41,870 nt of DNA from Candidatus Acidiferrum typicum (GTDB lineage Bacteria; Acidobacteriota; Terriglobia; Acidiferrales; UBA7541), in assembly GCA_025463055.1 (NCBI GenBank), contig JAOAPV010000003.1:1-41870 (forward strand), in the 5' to 3' direction. The notes beneath the pieces were generated by a model. It worked only from the letters and a program-made list of their open reading frames with translations, had not been told where the DNA came from and made no database searches. Below, in pieces: positions 25,036 to 32,924 of this stretch (positions are counted from its first letter, which is position 1; every line of letters begins with the position of its first letter). Made by a program: the position numbers and the translations under genes.

Positions 25036-25557
25036 TTAGCGCGAAGGCTTGGCATCTACGGGGTGAATGACTACCTGCCGGTGCTCGCCGACGCCAACGC
25101 TTTCCGTACGCACGCCGGGGATGTCCTTCAACGCAAGGTGCACGATGCGCCGTTCGCGCGAGGTCATCGGATTCAGCCGAAACGGTTGCTTGGACGTCTG
25201 CACGCGCTCCGCGGCCACCTTCGCGGTCATGCGGAGCTCTTCAAAACGCAGCGCGCGATATCCGCCACAATCCACGTGAATCTTTTCGTGGTGCTCCGGC
25301 TCCAGCCGCAAAGCGCGAAAGGCCAGATGCTCGAGGGCCTTCAAAACGTCAGCGCCACGCTCCAGCAGGATTTCCTTGTCGCGGCCGTCGACGTCGGCGA
25401 TGACTTCTGCTTCTGTTACAGCCCCGGGCGCAGCCACGCTCACCGTCACGTTTAGTTGAAATCCTGCCGCGCGGATGGTCGTTTCCAGAAATTCGCGCAG
25501 AGCGTCCGCCGCCGCTTGCCGATCGAGTTGTCCGTTCTGAATGAGTTCCTTAGCCAT
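25036..25557 (-). CDS. jag: RNA-binding protein Jag/KhpB
   Basis: A 173-residue protein with a KH-like domain in the middle and an R3H domain at the C-terminus. Visible: DVDGRDKEILLERGADVLKA (KH part), then MTAKVAAERVQTSKQPFRL and PMTSRERRIVHLAL, the R3H core with the RxxxH-like motif. The N-terminal Jag linker domain of Firmicutes is missing, so this is a short form. In other bacteria it forms a complex with KhpA and binds many RNAs. The position just downstream of yidC is the usual one. Confidence 0.9.
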   Translation of the reverse strand: MAKELIQNGQLDRQAAADALREFLETTIRAAGFQLNVTVSVAAPGAVTEAEVIADVDGRDKEILLERGADVLKALEHLAFRALRLEPEHHEKIHVDCGGYRALRFEELRMTAKVAAERVQTSKQPFRLNPMTSRERRIVHLALKDIPGVRTESVGVGEHRQVVIHPVDAKPSR

Positions 25558-25620
25558 GGCACCTTGCGCTTTGAACCGTTATTCCAGACCAAGCAATAAG
25601 CCACGAACTACCACAGAGTC

Positions 25621-27414
25621 TTATTTCTTTTTGTTCTTTCCGTTCTTGCCTCGCGCCTGACTAGGAGCCGCCGCGGGCAACGGATGCGTACGATTCAGCC
25701 ACCACTGCTGAACGATTCCGACCAAGCTGCTCGTAAGAATATACACTGCCAAGCCGCTGGAAATGGGAGAGATCATGAACAGTCCAGCCATGGTTACCGG
25801 CATGATTTTCATCATCATTTGCTGCTGCGGATCGGTGGTAGTCATCGGCGTCATCTTCGACACCAAATACATCGAGAGGCCCATGGTGATCGGCAAAATG
25901 TAATACGGATCTTTAGCGGACAAATCTCTTATCCAGCCAAACCAGGATGCATGCCGCATTTCAATCGCGTAGCGCAGCACGGTGTTCAGCCCAAACCAGA
26001 TAGGCATTTGCAAAAACATCTGGAAGCAGCCCCCCACCGGGTTAATTTTCTCCCGGCTGTAGACCGCCATTACCTCTTTGTTCATCTCCGCTTTGCGCGG
26101 ATCACGCATGGAATATTTCTTATATTTCTCCTGGATTTGCTTGATTTCCGGGGCCACGCGCTGCATTTTCAGCGTTGTGCGATAACTGGAAATGCGCAGC
26201 GGAAACAGCAGCATGTTGATGATCAGCGTGAGAACGACAATGTCCCAGCCCCAGTTGGGGATGTACTTGTGCAGCCATTTCAATCCGTGAAACAGCGGAT
26301 CGGCAATGAATTCCAGCCACCCGAAATTCACCAACGAATGCAGCGGCGGATTCATCTTCTTCAGTTCGTCGTAATCCTTCGGACCTACGTAGACGCGCAG
26401 CGACAATGGCTGGGCCGAAGTAGCCGTTTGAATCTGAGGCACGGGCTCTTGTGTATCTTTGCCTTCCACCTGAACGGTCCGGAAATCCTTCCAGTATCGA
26501 ACCTCGAGACTTCCCGGAGGGGCGCCGACCAATGGCAGAAATGCCGCCGTGAAGTAGCGGTCCTCGATTCCGTCCCAATCCTTTCCGCCCTGCCAGACTC
26601 CGCGCGGCCACTTCTCCGGTCCTTCCAACTTCTTGGCAGGAATATTGGTGAGCTTGCCGTTCTCGCTGTAGAAGATGGAAACCGTGTCGATCGGCGCGGG
26701 ATTGGAAACCGTTTGATCACCGAAACCGCCAAGCCAGCTCGTTCCGGACGGTACAGGCGCACCGTTCACCTTCACAGACGTCTCGACGCGCACGACGTAG
26801 GTGTGGTCAAAGTGGAGGCGTTTCGTGACTTCCAGGTGGCCGTCGCTCCAACTAAATTCCACATCGGCTGGCGCCTGCAAAGTGCTTGCTGGAGTAGAAA
26901 TCCGGTACAGCGCGCTATTCGCTGCGGACTCTTGCTCTTGATCGTTCAGCGCGACGGCAAAGGGCCATCCGCCAGTCTGCTGCGCGGCTTCGGGATGCAC
27001 TAAGTCGAGAATACGCGGCGGTTTCCAGTCATCCGTATAGTGCTTAAGCTGCCAGCTCTTCACCACTGCGCCGCGGTTTGAGAATTCCACGTGATAGAGG
27101 TCATTCTCCACCACAAGGGTTCGTTCTTCCGTATCCGCCTTGGGGGGAGTTGCAGCTTGCACGACGCCAGAAATGCTCGTGCCTGGTGCTTTTGAACCTG
27201 GCGTAGTCTTGGCCGATGGCAATGTGCTGCTTGGAGTGCTGCTTCCCGGAGTAGCAGGCGCTGTTTGCACCGGTCGGTTAGCTTGCGGCAAGTTCGTCGG
27301 CGGTTTGGGTCCGAAATATTTGGCCCAGAGCAAAATCACAACCAGCGACAGGAGCGAAGCCACCACAATACGCAGCTCATGCGTCAGCTTAAACTTCTTC
27401 TGCAGTTCGCTCAC
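25621..27414 (-). CDS. yidC: Membrane protein insertase YidC
   Basis: Inserts and folds inner-membrane proteins, alone or with SecYEG. 597 residues. First membrane segment at about 14-30, then a Pro/Thr-rich linker, a large periplasmic beta domain (about 90-350, starting EERTLVVENDLYHVEF), and the conserved C-terminal core. The core has FPLRISSYRTTLKMQRV, the hydrophilic groove Arg, and NPVGGCFQMFLQMPIWFGL, then the last membrane segments. The C-terminal tail is Lys-rich (ARGKNGKNKKK), suited to ribosome contact. Starts at GTG 27414 in a GTGA overlap with the yidD stop, so translation is coupled. Confidence 0.97.
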   Translation of the reverse strand: MSELQKKFKLTHELRIVVASLLSLVVILLWAKYFGPKPPTNLPQANRPVQTAPATPGSSTPSSTLPSAKTTPGSKAPGTSISGVVQAATPPKADTEERTLVVENDLYHVEFSNRGAVVKSWQLKHYTDDWKPPRILDLVHPEAAQQTGGWPFAVALNDQEQESAANSALYRISTPASTLQAPADVEFSWSDGHLEVTKRLHFDHTYVVRVETSVKVNGAPVPSGTSWLGGFGDQTVSNPAPIDTVSIFYSENGKLTNIPAKKLEGPEKWPRGVWQGGKDWDGIEDRYFTAAFLPLVGAPPGSLEVRYWKDFRTVQVEGKDTQEPVPQIQTATSAQPLSLRVYVGPKDYDELKKMNPPLHSLVNFGWLEFIADPLFHGLKWLHKYIPNWGWDIVVLTLIINMLLFPLRISSYRTTLKMQRVAPEIKQIQEKYKKYSMRDPRKAEMNKEVMAVYSREKINPVGGCFQMFLQMPIWFGLNTVLRYAIEMRHASWFGWIRDLSAKDPYYILPITMGLSMYLVSKMTPMTTTDPQQQMMMKIMPVTMAGLFMISPISSGLAVYILTSSLVGIVQQWWLNRTHPLPAAAPSQARGKNGKNKKK

Positions 27415-27695
27415 GAATGCGCCTCTTTTGGTCTGGCAGCGGTACAGTGTGGGGTCGCGTCAGGGACGGGGTCATAGCCAAATTTGCGCGATAAAGGATG
27501 GCATCGCAGCAGGCGCTTGAGCGTCAGCCACACTCCATGCGCAACTCCGAATCGCTCGACAGCCTCGTATGCATAGACCGAACACGTCGGCACAAAGCGG
27601 CAGCTTCCACCAACCAGTAGCGACAAATATGTTTTGTAAAATCGCAATGCCCCCAGCGTTATGCGCACGCCGGGGCTGTGCCCCAAGCTGCTCAC
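27411..27695 (-). CDS. yidD: Membrane protein insertion efficiency factor YidD
   Basis: A 94-residue member of the YidD family, thought to help YidC-dependent insertion. Motifs: ALRFYKTYLSLLVGGSCRFVPTCS-type core, that is FYKTYLS then CRFVPTCSVYAYEAVERFG, and RLLRCHPLSRKFGYDPVP. The GTG at 27695 overlaps the rnpA stop as GTGA, and the gene ends in another GTGA overlap with yidC. A longer frame starting at 27785 would overlap rnpA by 94 bases and adds no conserved sequence. Part of the rpmH-rnpA-yidD-yidC-jag operon. Confidence 0.93.
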   Translation of the reverse strand: MSSLGHSPGVRITLGALRFYKTYLSLLVGGSCRFVPTCSVYAYEAVERFGVAHGVWLTLKRLLRCHPLSRKFGYDPVPDATPHCTAARPKEAHS

Positions 27696-28078
27696 GCCCG
27701 TGGCATCAGGCGCAAAAACTCCGCCGTCAGCGCCGCAAATTCCGTCTTCGCCACATTGCTCTTCGGGTGTATGACTATGTCCCATCCTGCAGGTATCTCC
27801 AGACGATGACAGCGCACGATCTCCCGCACACGCCGCCGGATGCGGTTGCGCACCACCGCGCCGCCTAGTGCCTTCTTGATGCTGAATCCAAACCGGCTGT
27901 TCGGCAGTTCATTCGCGCGAAGAAAAACGGTGAAGAGAGAATTCGAGCGGCGCTTTCCGGCGCGGTATACGGCGTCAAACTCTCCGCGCCGCACCAGCCG
28001 CGCCTCGCGCGGAAAGTTTAATGCTCCCGCGCTATTCGGGAGTGAGCCGATGGCGGCCCTTCTTGCGGCGTGCCGCAA
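27692..28078 (-). CDS. rnpA: Ribonuclease P protein component
   Basis: Protein subunit that helps RNase P RNA bind and cut precursor tRNAs. 128 residues. The conserved N-terminal part is [19 protein letters not shown] and the RNR motif is [16 protein letters not shown]. Conserved sequence begins so early that the start must lie in or beside rpmH. The only standard in-frame start after an upstream stop is the TTG at 28078, which places 47 bases of rnpA inside rpmH. AGGAGG lies 11 bases before it, within the rpmH coding sequence. The stop overlaps yidD by GTGA. Confidence 0.92.
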   Translation of the reverse strand: MRHAARRAAIGSLPNSAGALNFPREARLVRRGEFDAVYRAGKRRSNSLFTVFLRANELPNSRFGFSIKKALGGAVVRNRIRRRVREIVRCHRLEIPAGWDIVIHPKSNVAKTEFAALTAEFLRLMPRA

Positions 28079-28172
28079 GCACCTTGCGGCCTCCTGCGGT
28101 CTTCATGCGCGAACGGAATCCGTGCGTCTTGGCGCGCCGGCGCTTGCGCGGCTGATAAGTGCGCTTTGGCAA
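28032..28172 (-). CDS. rpmH: 50S ribosomal protein L34
   Basis: A 46-residue very basic protein, translated as [20 protein letters not shown], then [20 protein letters not shown] and RLTPE. This is the standard L34 sequence. It was too short for an ordinary frame search. Start is TTG at 28172, with AAGGGGGAT 5-6 bases upstream. It ends at a TAG at 28032. Its last 47 bases overlap rnpA in another frame. First gene of the operon rpmH-rnpA-yidD-yidC-jag. Confidence 0.96.
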   Translation of the reverse strand: MPKRTYQPRKRRRAKTHGFRSRMKTAGGRKVLAARRKKGRHRLTPE

Positions 28173-28388
28173 AGCAATCCCCCTTTAGAATACGCGCGCC
28201 GCTCATGCGAAATTTCGGATGCAAAATTCCGCACCGCGGCACACGCCGCCCGAACAAAGCGACGGTTCACAAGCCGCCTAAGCGGCACTCTGCGAATTAG
28301 TTAGTGTAGTCGACCCCCGCGCACACGGTCAAGAAAGCTGGGAATAGCTTACGGGCCAGGGAAAGCCCTAACTCGGCGGGAAACTCAG
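28173..28388. other. Gap upstream of rpmH
   Basis: A 216-base gap between rpmH and the end of the barrel gene. On the minus strand it should hold the rpmH promoter, though no clear element stands out. It has a small stem (GCCGC CTAA GCGGC at about 28275-28288). I looked for DnaA boxes (TTATCCACA-like) because dnaA and the origin often lie here, and saw none. Confidence 0.35.
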
Positions 28389-29849
28389 CTAGTACCACAA
28401 TACGCGTCCGGCGAATTTCTTGCGTTCGTCCTGACTCCGTGGCGCCATTTCTCTTCTTAGTTTGATGAGCACCTCCGTGCCGGGTACGGCGTCCACGGGG
28501 CACGCGGTTACGGCCCAGCGGCCCGGCGCGGCAAATTCACGCAGCAGCACGAGTAGTGCGGAAGGTTTGTTGTGCTTCACGCGCGCGAAGAATTTTCCTT
28601 GACTGTCTGAATAGACGACGGCACCACCTTGCAACTGAATGGCGGCGCCTTCCACGGGCTGGCCGTGGTCATCGACGACAGAACCGGCGATAACAAACTT
28701 GCCGCCAGTGCTGTGGCTGTGATTATTCACGGCCAGTCCGGCTAGTGGACCCTGCACGTAACTGGAAGCGTAAGCCGTGTATGTGACGCGCATCATAGGG
28801 TCGACGTTGGTTTGAAAATTGAGAGCCGTGTCATGAATGCGCAAGGACACGTGCACGGTAGTGGTCTGCTGAAAGCCCTTGCCTCCAATGGGAAAGAAAA
28901 GCACGGAGTGATCGAGGCTGACACTGATTTTGTTGCCGTGATAGCCGCCACCAAAGGCATAAGAAGTTTGGCCATGCATTTGGTTTACGATTTCGGAGAA
29001 GGTCCAATGGCGGAAGTGCTCCTGGAGGACATAAACGAGTAAGATACGATGATTGGATTCATATAAGTTGGATCGCACGGTGATGGAGCCGATGCGGAGG
29101 CTGGACCCGGCGGAAGCGCCTCTGGTTTTTGTCGTATTGTACTGACCATCGAGGACGGAAGCTTGCAAGGTGATGCGGCCCAGCGCAGCGAAGACGCTAA
29201 GGCTGTTTGTGGTCAGTTGGTCAGCAAGAAAATAATCATTGTGGGTTGCCGAGAGGAAGAGGCTGCGGAGCGGCTGGAAGTCCGCTTCACCCGTGAAGTA
29301 TCTTTGGTTTTGGAGCAGACCCCCGCTGCCCGTCAGATGAAGAAGATGATTTTGATAGGAGAGACCCTGCACAGCTGTGTGTTTGCCGCCCTCAATCACG
29401 GCGAGGGAGGAAAGCAGCAGACCGTTATCATATTGGTGTTGAAGGAAGAAGCCGGCGCCGACGTGCTGAGCCTTCGCGGTAACCATGAATGGCGTGGCGT
29501 ATCCGAGGCCCGTGGAGCCCACGAAAACGGCGACTCTCGTGTGCTGGGTGCTGTGTTGGACGAAGAGGCCGCGAGTGCTGATGCCCAGGCCGGCGCCGTC
29601 AAACGAATAGCCAAAACTTCTGTCACCCGCGGTGACGTCCAGGCCGTGAAATTTGAAAGTATCGGAGGCGCCGAAAACAAAGTGCCCGTTGGCGAAGCCG
29701 GCGGAAGCACTGAGGGTGCTCTCTGGGAAGAAGGCTGTGACTTCGCCGCCGGTTCCGCCGAGTAAGGTGCTGCGGCCAGCAGAAAGCTGAAGAACCTGAG
29801 CGCTGGCAGGAACGGCAAGCAGCAAGACGCAGAGGCAAACACGCAGCAC
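28389..29849 (-). CDS. Outer-membrane barrel with C-terminal beta-sandwich, usher-like in context
   Basis: A 486-residue exported protein. Signal peptide to about residue 17 (VLLLAVPASAQ). Residues about 20-370 form repeated strand-like blocks with alternating hydrophobic residues (FANGHFVFGASDTFKFHGLDV; SLFLSATHNDYFLADQLTT), as in an outer-membrane barrel. From about 383 comes a small beta domain, FVIAGSVVDDHGQPVEGAAIQ then VVYSDSQGKFFARV, like a carboxypeptidase-regulatory or usher C-terminal domain. At 486 residues it is well below the 800 of normal ushers and has no plug domain I can recognise. GTG start overlaps the chaperone-like gene by one base. Function inferred only from context. 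Confidence 0.72.
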   Translation of the reverse strand: MLRVCLCVLLLAVPASAQVLQLSAGRSTLLGGTGGEVTAFFPESTLSASAGFANGHFVFGASDTFKFHGLDVTAGDRSFGYSFDGAGLGISTRGLFVQHSTQHTRVAVFVGSTGLGYATPFMVTAKAQHVGAGFFLQHQYDNGLLLSSLAVIEGGKHTAVQGLSYQNHLLHLTGSGGLLQNQRYFTGEADFQPLRSLFLSATHNDYFLADQLTTNSLSVFAALGRITLQASVLDGQYNTTKTRGASAGSSLRIGSITVRSNLYESNHRILLVYVLQEHFRHWTFSEIVNQMHGQTSYAFGGGYHGNKISVSLDHSVLFFPIGGKGFQQTTTVHVSLRIHDTALNFQTNVDPMMRVTYTAYASSYVQGPLAGLAVNNHSHSTGGKFVIAGSVVDDHGQPVEGAAIQLQGGAVVYSDSQGKFFARVKHNKPSALLVLLREFAAPGRWAVTACPVDAVPGTEVLIKLRREMAPRSQDERKKFAGRVLWY

Positions 29850-30313
29850 TAATTCGCCGTGACGCCGGCTGCTGCGCGCACTTGCTTGCGGCAGTCTTTC
29901 TGTTTTTCACAAGCGTAGACGGTGTGTGCGAGTTGCACGCGGACCAATATCCCCTCCGCGGTGTGCCCCACGACCATGGAAGAGAGCAGCGCGACCGAGC
30001 AGGGAGGGAGCGAGCACTTGAGTTGATAGGCAAATGTGTGCGTGCCTTTCGGCGAGATGCGCGCGCTACCTTCTTCCAGCCTCAAGTCAACGCCGGAGTC
30101 GAGGGGGCGATTCGTTGCGTGCCCGAGAGTATCCAAGCTAAAGCTGCGCGCCTCGACGCTGACGGCCAGCGGCGTCAATCCATTGTTGACGATGGAAAAC
30201 TCACCGCGGCACTTTTTCCCGCATTCGACAATGATGGGTGAGACGGTTTGCGCCGAAATGGCCATTCCGAAGAACAAGAACTGCACGAATAGCAGGGACA
30301 AGACTTTGTTCAT
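29849..30313 (-). CDS. Periplasmic PapD-like chaperone, single domain
   Basis: A 154-residue exported protein. Signal peptide MNKVLSLLFVQFLFFGMAISAQ. The mature part starts TVSPIIVECGKKCRGEFSIVNNGLTPLAV, then VEARSFSLD and ARISPKGTHTFAYQLKC, the strand pattern of the first domain of fimbrial chaperones. The second immunoglobulin-like domain of classical PapD (about 230 residues) is absent. Several Cys pairs (CGKKC, CSLPPC, CEKQKDC) suggest disulfides. The ATG at 30313 has GAGGGA 9 bases upstream; the earlier ATG at 30322 would be too close to it. Its stop overlaps the barrel gene start (TAGTG). Chaperone function is inference. Confidence 0.65.
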   Translation of the reverse strand: MNKVLSLLFVQFLFFGMAISAQTVSPIIVECGKKCRGEFSIVNNGLTPLAVSVEARSFSLDTLGHATNRPLDSGVDLRLEEGSARISPKGTHTFAYQLKCSLPPCSVALLSSMVVGHTAEGILVRVQLAHTVYACEKQKDCRKQVRAAAGVTAN

Positions 30314-30388
30314 GTTGCGCATTCCCTCAGAACGAAAACAAATGCGGGCGCGTTTTAGCTGGCACGCACCCGGCAATGTGCTACGAAT

Positions 30389-30940
30389 TTACGTGGCCTG
30401 GGCACTGATGGTGATGGTTCCCGCGTAACTGGCCACAGGGAAGGCCGTAGGGCTGGTCAGTGAAAGCAGGAGGCTATCTGAGTGAGTACCCTGAGCGGCA
30501 ACGCCGATCCCGCCGAAGATCTGCGGGCAAATAGCGCCTGCGTTTGCTGCCGCCACGTTCACGTTGGCTAGCGTGCAAGCACCGGCCGCACCGCCGTTAA
30601 CGGATGCAAATACATCGCTGGCGGGAATGTTCAGGGTGCCGTTCGTTAATGCAGCAGGAATGCTTGCGAAGTAGGCCGCCGTGAATACATTTCCACCACC
30701 TACCGCAAGGTTCCAGCTGGTTACAATGGCGATCGGGGCAGAGGCCGTAGCATTCTTAGAGTCCGTCGGCGTAAAGACGATGCTGCCAGGCGTTGCTGCT
30801 ACGGTCATGGAACTATTAACCGCGAATGTCATGGTTACAGCGGCCGCGTTGCTGGTCGACTGGGCCCGCGACCGAGGTACGGACAACAAGCTCAGCGTTA
30901 GCACAGCAATAACAAGCGTGACATTTTTTAAGATTTTCAA
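30389..30940 (-). CDS. Secreted beta-rich subunit, pilin-like
   Basis: A 183-residue protein with a signal peptide (NVTLVIAVLTLSLLSVPRSRA). The mature part is rich in Ala, Thr, Ser and Val with few charged residues: VTMTFAVNSSMTVAATPGSI, then a central region with two Cys (GACTLAN and GAICPQIF), and a C-terminus VASYAGTITISAQAT. The final strand-like end and low charge resemble spore-coat-U/fimbrial subunits and WxL-like surface proteins. Start is TTG at 30940 after GGAG with six bases between. First gene of the cassette, 75 bases before the chaperone-like gene. It is the likely cargo of the two genes that follow. Confidence 0.68.
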   Translation of the reverse strand: MKILKNVTLVIAVLTLSLLSVPRSRAQSTSNAAAVTMTFAVNSSMTVAATPGSIVFTPTDSKNATASAPIAIVTSWNLAVGGGNVFTAAYFASIPAALTNGTLNIPASDVFASVNGGAAGACTLANVNVAAANAGAICPQIFGGIGVAAQGTHSDSLLLSLTSPTAFPVASYAGTITISAQAT

Positions 30941-31203
30941 TTTGTACTCCGTTGTTCATTCTTATCTGACGACGCGACCCAGAGCAGCCGCAAGTGTTTG
31001 CAATGCAGGTATGGAGGGGAAGCCTCGGACACCGTGTTGGCCCCAGCCAGAAGCTGAAGCGACTTTGGACGCAAAGGACGATCCTGGCTATAGTACTTAA
31101 GTTTTAATATTACAGGATTCTAATCTATGTGTAATAAGCCCAGGAGGGGATTAATGAGCGCAGGGCTAAGCGTCTTTGATCAACGATAGGCGAGGAACGT
31201 CCC
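30941..31203. other. Leader and promoter region of the surface-protein cassette
   Basis: A 263-base gap between the subunit gene and the small membrane protein gene, both on the minus strand. The half near 31095-31135 is A/T-rich (around TTAATATTACAGG) and could hold a promoter. If so, the transcript has a leader of about 150 bases. I see no riboswitch that I can defend. Confidence 0.35.
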
Positions 31204-31389
31204 TCAGTGCGGCTTCTTGTACGCAGGCTCGCCGTGAAGCCAACGCCTCCAGCTTTGCAGTTTTTTCGGCAGCATACCTGCGCCGCTAAATTGGGAAGCG
31301 GCCCACAGCAGCCGATAAAGGACCAGACCCATGGCGATGAAAAAGGTGCCGAATGTAAGTACGCTAGCAAAAGGAGGGATTTTAAGCAT
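31204..31389 (-). CDS. Small single-pass membrane protein of unknown function
   Basis: A 61-residue protein. One membrane segment at about 8-28 (ASVLTFGTFFIAMGLVLYRLL), then a basic, aromatic tail (PKKLQSWRRWLHGEPAYKKP). The ATG at 31389 has AGGAGGAG 8 bases upstream, a strong ribosome site, so the ORF is likely real despite its size. Not recognised. It lies upstream of the surface-protein cassette on the same strand and downstream of the aminotransferase gene. Confidence 0.65.
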   Translation of the reverse strand: MLKIPPFASVLTFGTFFIAMGLVLYRLLWAASQFSGAGMLPKKLQSWRRWLHGEPAYKKPH

Positions 31390-31494
31390 GCTAGAAACTC
31401 CTCCTGAGCATAACATGCACTGAATCGACAAAATTCGCTTTCACTCTCTTCATTATGTTGGGAAATTTCGAGAGCTTTGGTTTTGTACGCTCGG

Positions 31495-32787
31495 CTATGT
31501 TCTCACGTGCCGGTATTCGTCAAACGCCGCAAGAAACCGATCCACTTCTTTGCGCAGCAAATAATACGGTGTCGAGAGCCGTAGCTTCGAGGGATCGCCT
31601 CCACGAATCCGAATCTTCTTCGTCTGCCACAGCCATTTCTCGAGCTCCGTTCTTTGCACGCCAGGCACGTTCACCGTGGCAATCGCGCAGCGAAGAGAGG
31701 CGTCCGGCGAAGTCCATGATTCCGCGCCGCGCTTCACCATCTCGCCGAGGAGGTAATCCGCCATTTTTCGGTGCCGCTTCTCGATACGTTCCATGCCGAT
31801 GTCGTTGGCCAGCTTGATGGACGCACGCAGGCCCCATAGAGCAGGCACATTCGAGCTGCCTATGCGTTGAAATCTTTCGGCGCGAATCTTCGTGTCGTCC
31901 CAACCCTCTGTCGCAATCGTGTTCCACACACGGTCGATCACTTCGTCACGCACAAACAAGAATCCGGAGCCCTTGGTCGCCTGCAACCATTTGTGCGGAC
32001 TCGACGAGTACATGTCGCAGCCCAGATCGTGCAGATTGAGCGACATCATCCCGGGCACGTGCGCACCGTCCACTGCGGAGAGAATGCCTTTCGATCGCGC
32101 CAGCGCGCAGAGTTCTTTTGCGGGCAAGACGACGCCCGTGACGGTCGTAATATGGCTGAAGAAAAGAACGCGCGTGCGAGGCGTGATCGCGTCATTTATG
32201 AGATTCAAAACCGACGCGGCATTCGGCACCGGCTTCGGCAGCGTGACCTTTTTCACCACAATGCCGTAGCGCTTGGCCCGCAAGTTAAAGGGATGCTCGC
32301 CGCCCGGATGCTCCTGGTCCGTCATCAGGACTTCGTCACCTGGCTTTAAGTCCACGCCATTCGCAATGTAGCTGTTCGCCTCCGTCGCGTTGCGCACCAG
32401 CGCAACCTCGTCCCGCTTGCACCCAATAAATGCGGCCAGCGGATCGCGAAACTCGTTCCAAGCCGCGTAGCCCCAGATCGGATAGTCCTCGGGATCGCTC
32501 TGCGCCATCTTTTCCGTCTCGTTATAGCCGTCGAAAATTGCGCGCAATACCGGCGCGGGAGAAGACCCCACGGTTCCATTGTTCAAGTACACTTCGTCCG
32601 CCGGAATCACAAACTGCTTGCGCAGTTCCGCCCAATACGCTTCTTCGTTCGAATCGTAAAGCCCACGGTCCGGAAGTTGAGCCGGCGCCTGCGCGGCCCG
32701 TGCAAAAAGCTCGCCGCCAAAGTTCAGCGTTGCCCCTGCGGCCGCAGCGCCCGCAAACGACGACAGAAACCCTCGACGATCGACCAT
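31495..32787 (-). CDS. Tat-exported class V aminotransferase (PLP enzyme)
   Basis: A 430-residue fold-type I PLP enzyme of the class V group, near isopenicillin-N-epimerase/cysteine-desulfurase-like proteins. The N-terminus has a twin-arginine leader (VDRRGFLSSFAGAAAAGA). The PLP Lys lies in SSPHKWLQATKGSGFLF. Other family features are LFFSHITTVTGVVLPAKEL and DGAHVPGMMSLNLHDLG, the latter with the Asp that contacts PLP. Being exported is unusual for a PLP enzyme, as PLP must be bound before Tat transport. GGAGGAGG precedes the ATG. The substrate is unknown. It is divergent from the S9 peptidase. Confidence 0.88.
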   Translation of the reverse strand: MVDRRGFLSSFAGAAAAGATLNFGGELFARAAQAPAQLPDRGLYDSNEEAYWAELRKQFVIPADEVYLNNGTVGSSPAPVLRAIFDGYNETEKMAQSDPEDYPIWGYAAWNEFRDPLAAFIGCKRDEVALVRNATEANSYIANGVDLKPGDEVLMTDQEHPGGEHPFNLRAKRYGIVVKKVTLPKPVPNAASVLNLINDAITPRTRVLFFSHITTVTGVVLPAKELCALARSKGILSAVDGAHVPGMMSLNLHDLGCDMYSSSPHKWLQATKGSGFLFVRDEVIDRVWNTIATEGWDDTKIRAERFQRIGSSNVPALWGLRASIKLANDIGMERIEKRHRKMADYLLGEMVKRGAESWTSPDASLRCAIATVNVPGVQRTELEKWLWQTKKIRIRGGDPSKLRLSTPYYLLRKEVDRFLAAFDEYRHVRT

Positions 32788-32924
32788 CTCGCCTCCTCCG
32801 CAAAAAACTGCGCGGATTGTATCCGTACTGTTGCGCTCCTACAACAAGTCTTCGGCGTGATGCTTGCCCTCTGTTCCTGCCCGGATTACTGTACCTAGCG
32901 CCTGACACTCGAGAGGATGTGAAT

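Noticed and set aside
25684-27003. A 439-codon plus-strand open frame.
   Set aside because: It lies wholly antisense to yidC, whose motifs are clear. The frame has His/Arg-rich shadow composition and no ribosome site.
28173-28388. Possible chromosome origin upstream of rpmH.
   Set aside because: No DnaA-box-like repeats or A/T-rich unwinding region could be seen.
29163-29765. A 200-codon plus-strand frame antisense to the barrel gene.
   Set aside because: The minus strand has a signal peptide and barrel pattern with gene overlap; the plus frame looks like a codon-bias shadow.
31060-31090. GACGCAAAGG on the plus strand, recalling part of a cyclic-di-GMP-I riboswitch.
   Set aside because: The other conserved parts and pairing are missing, and it is on the wrong strand for the adjacent genes.
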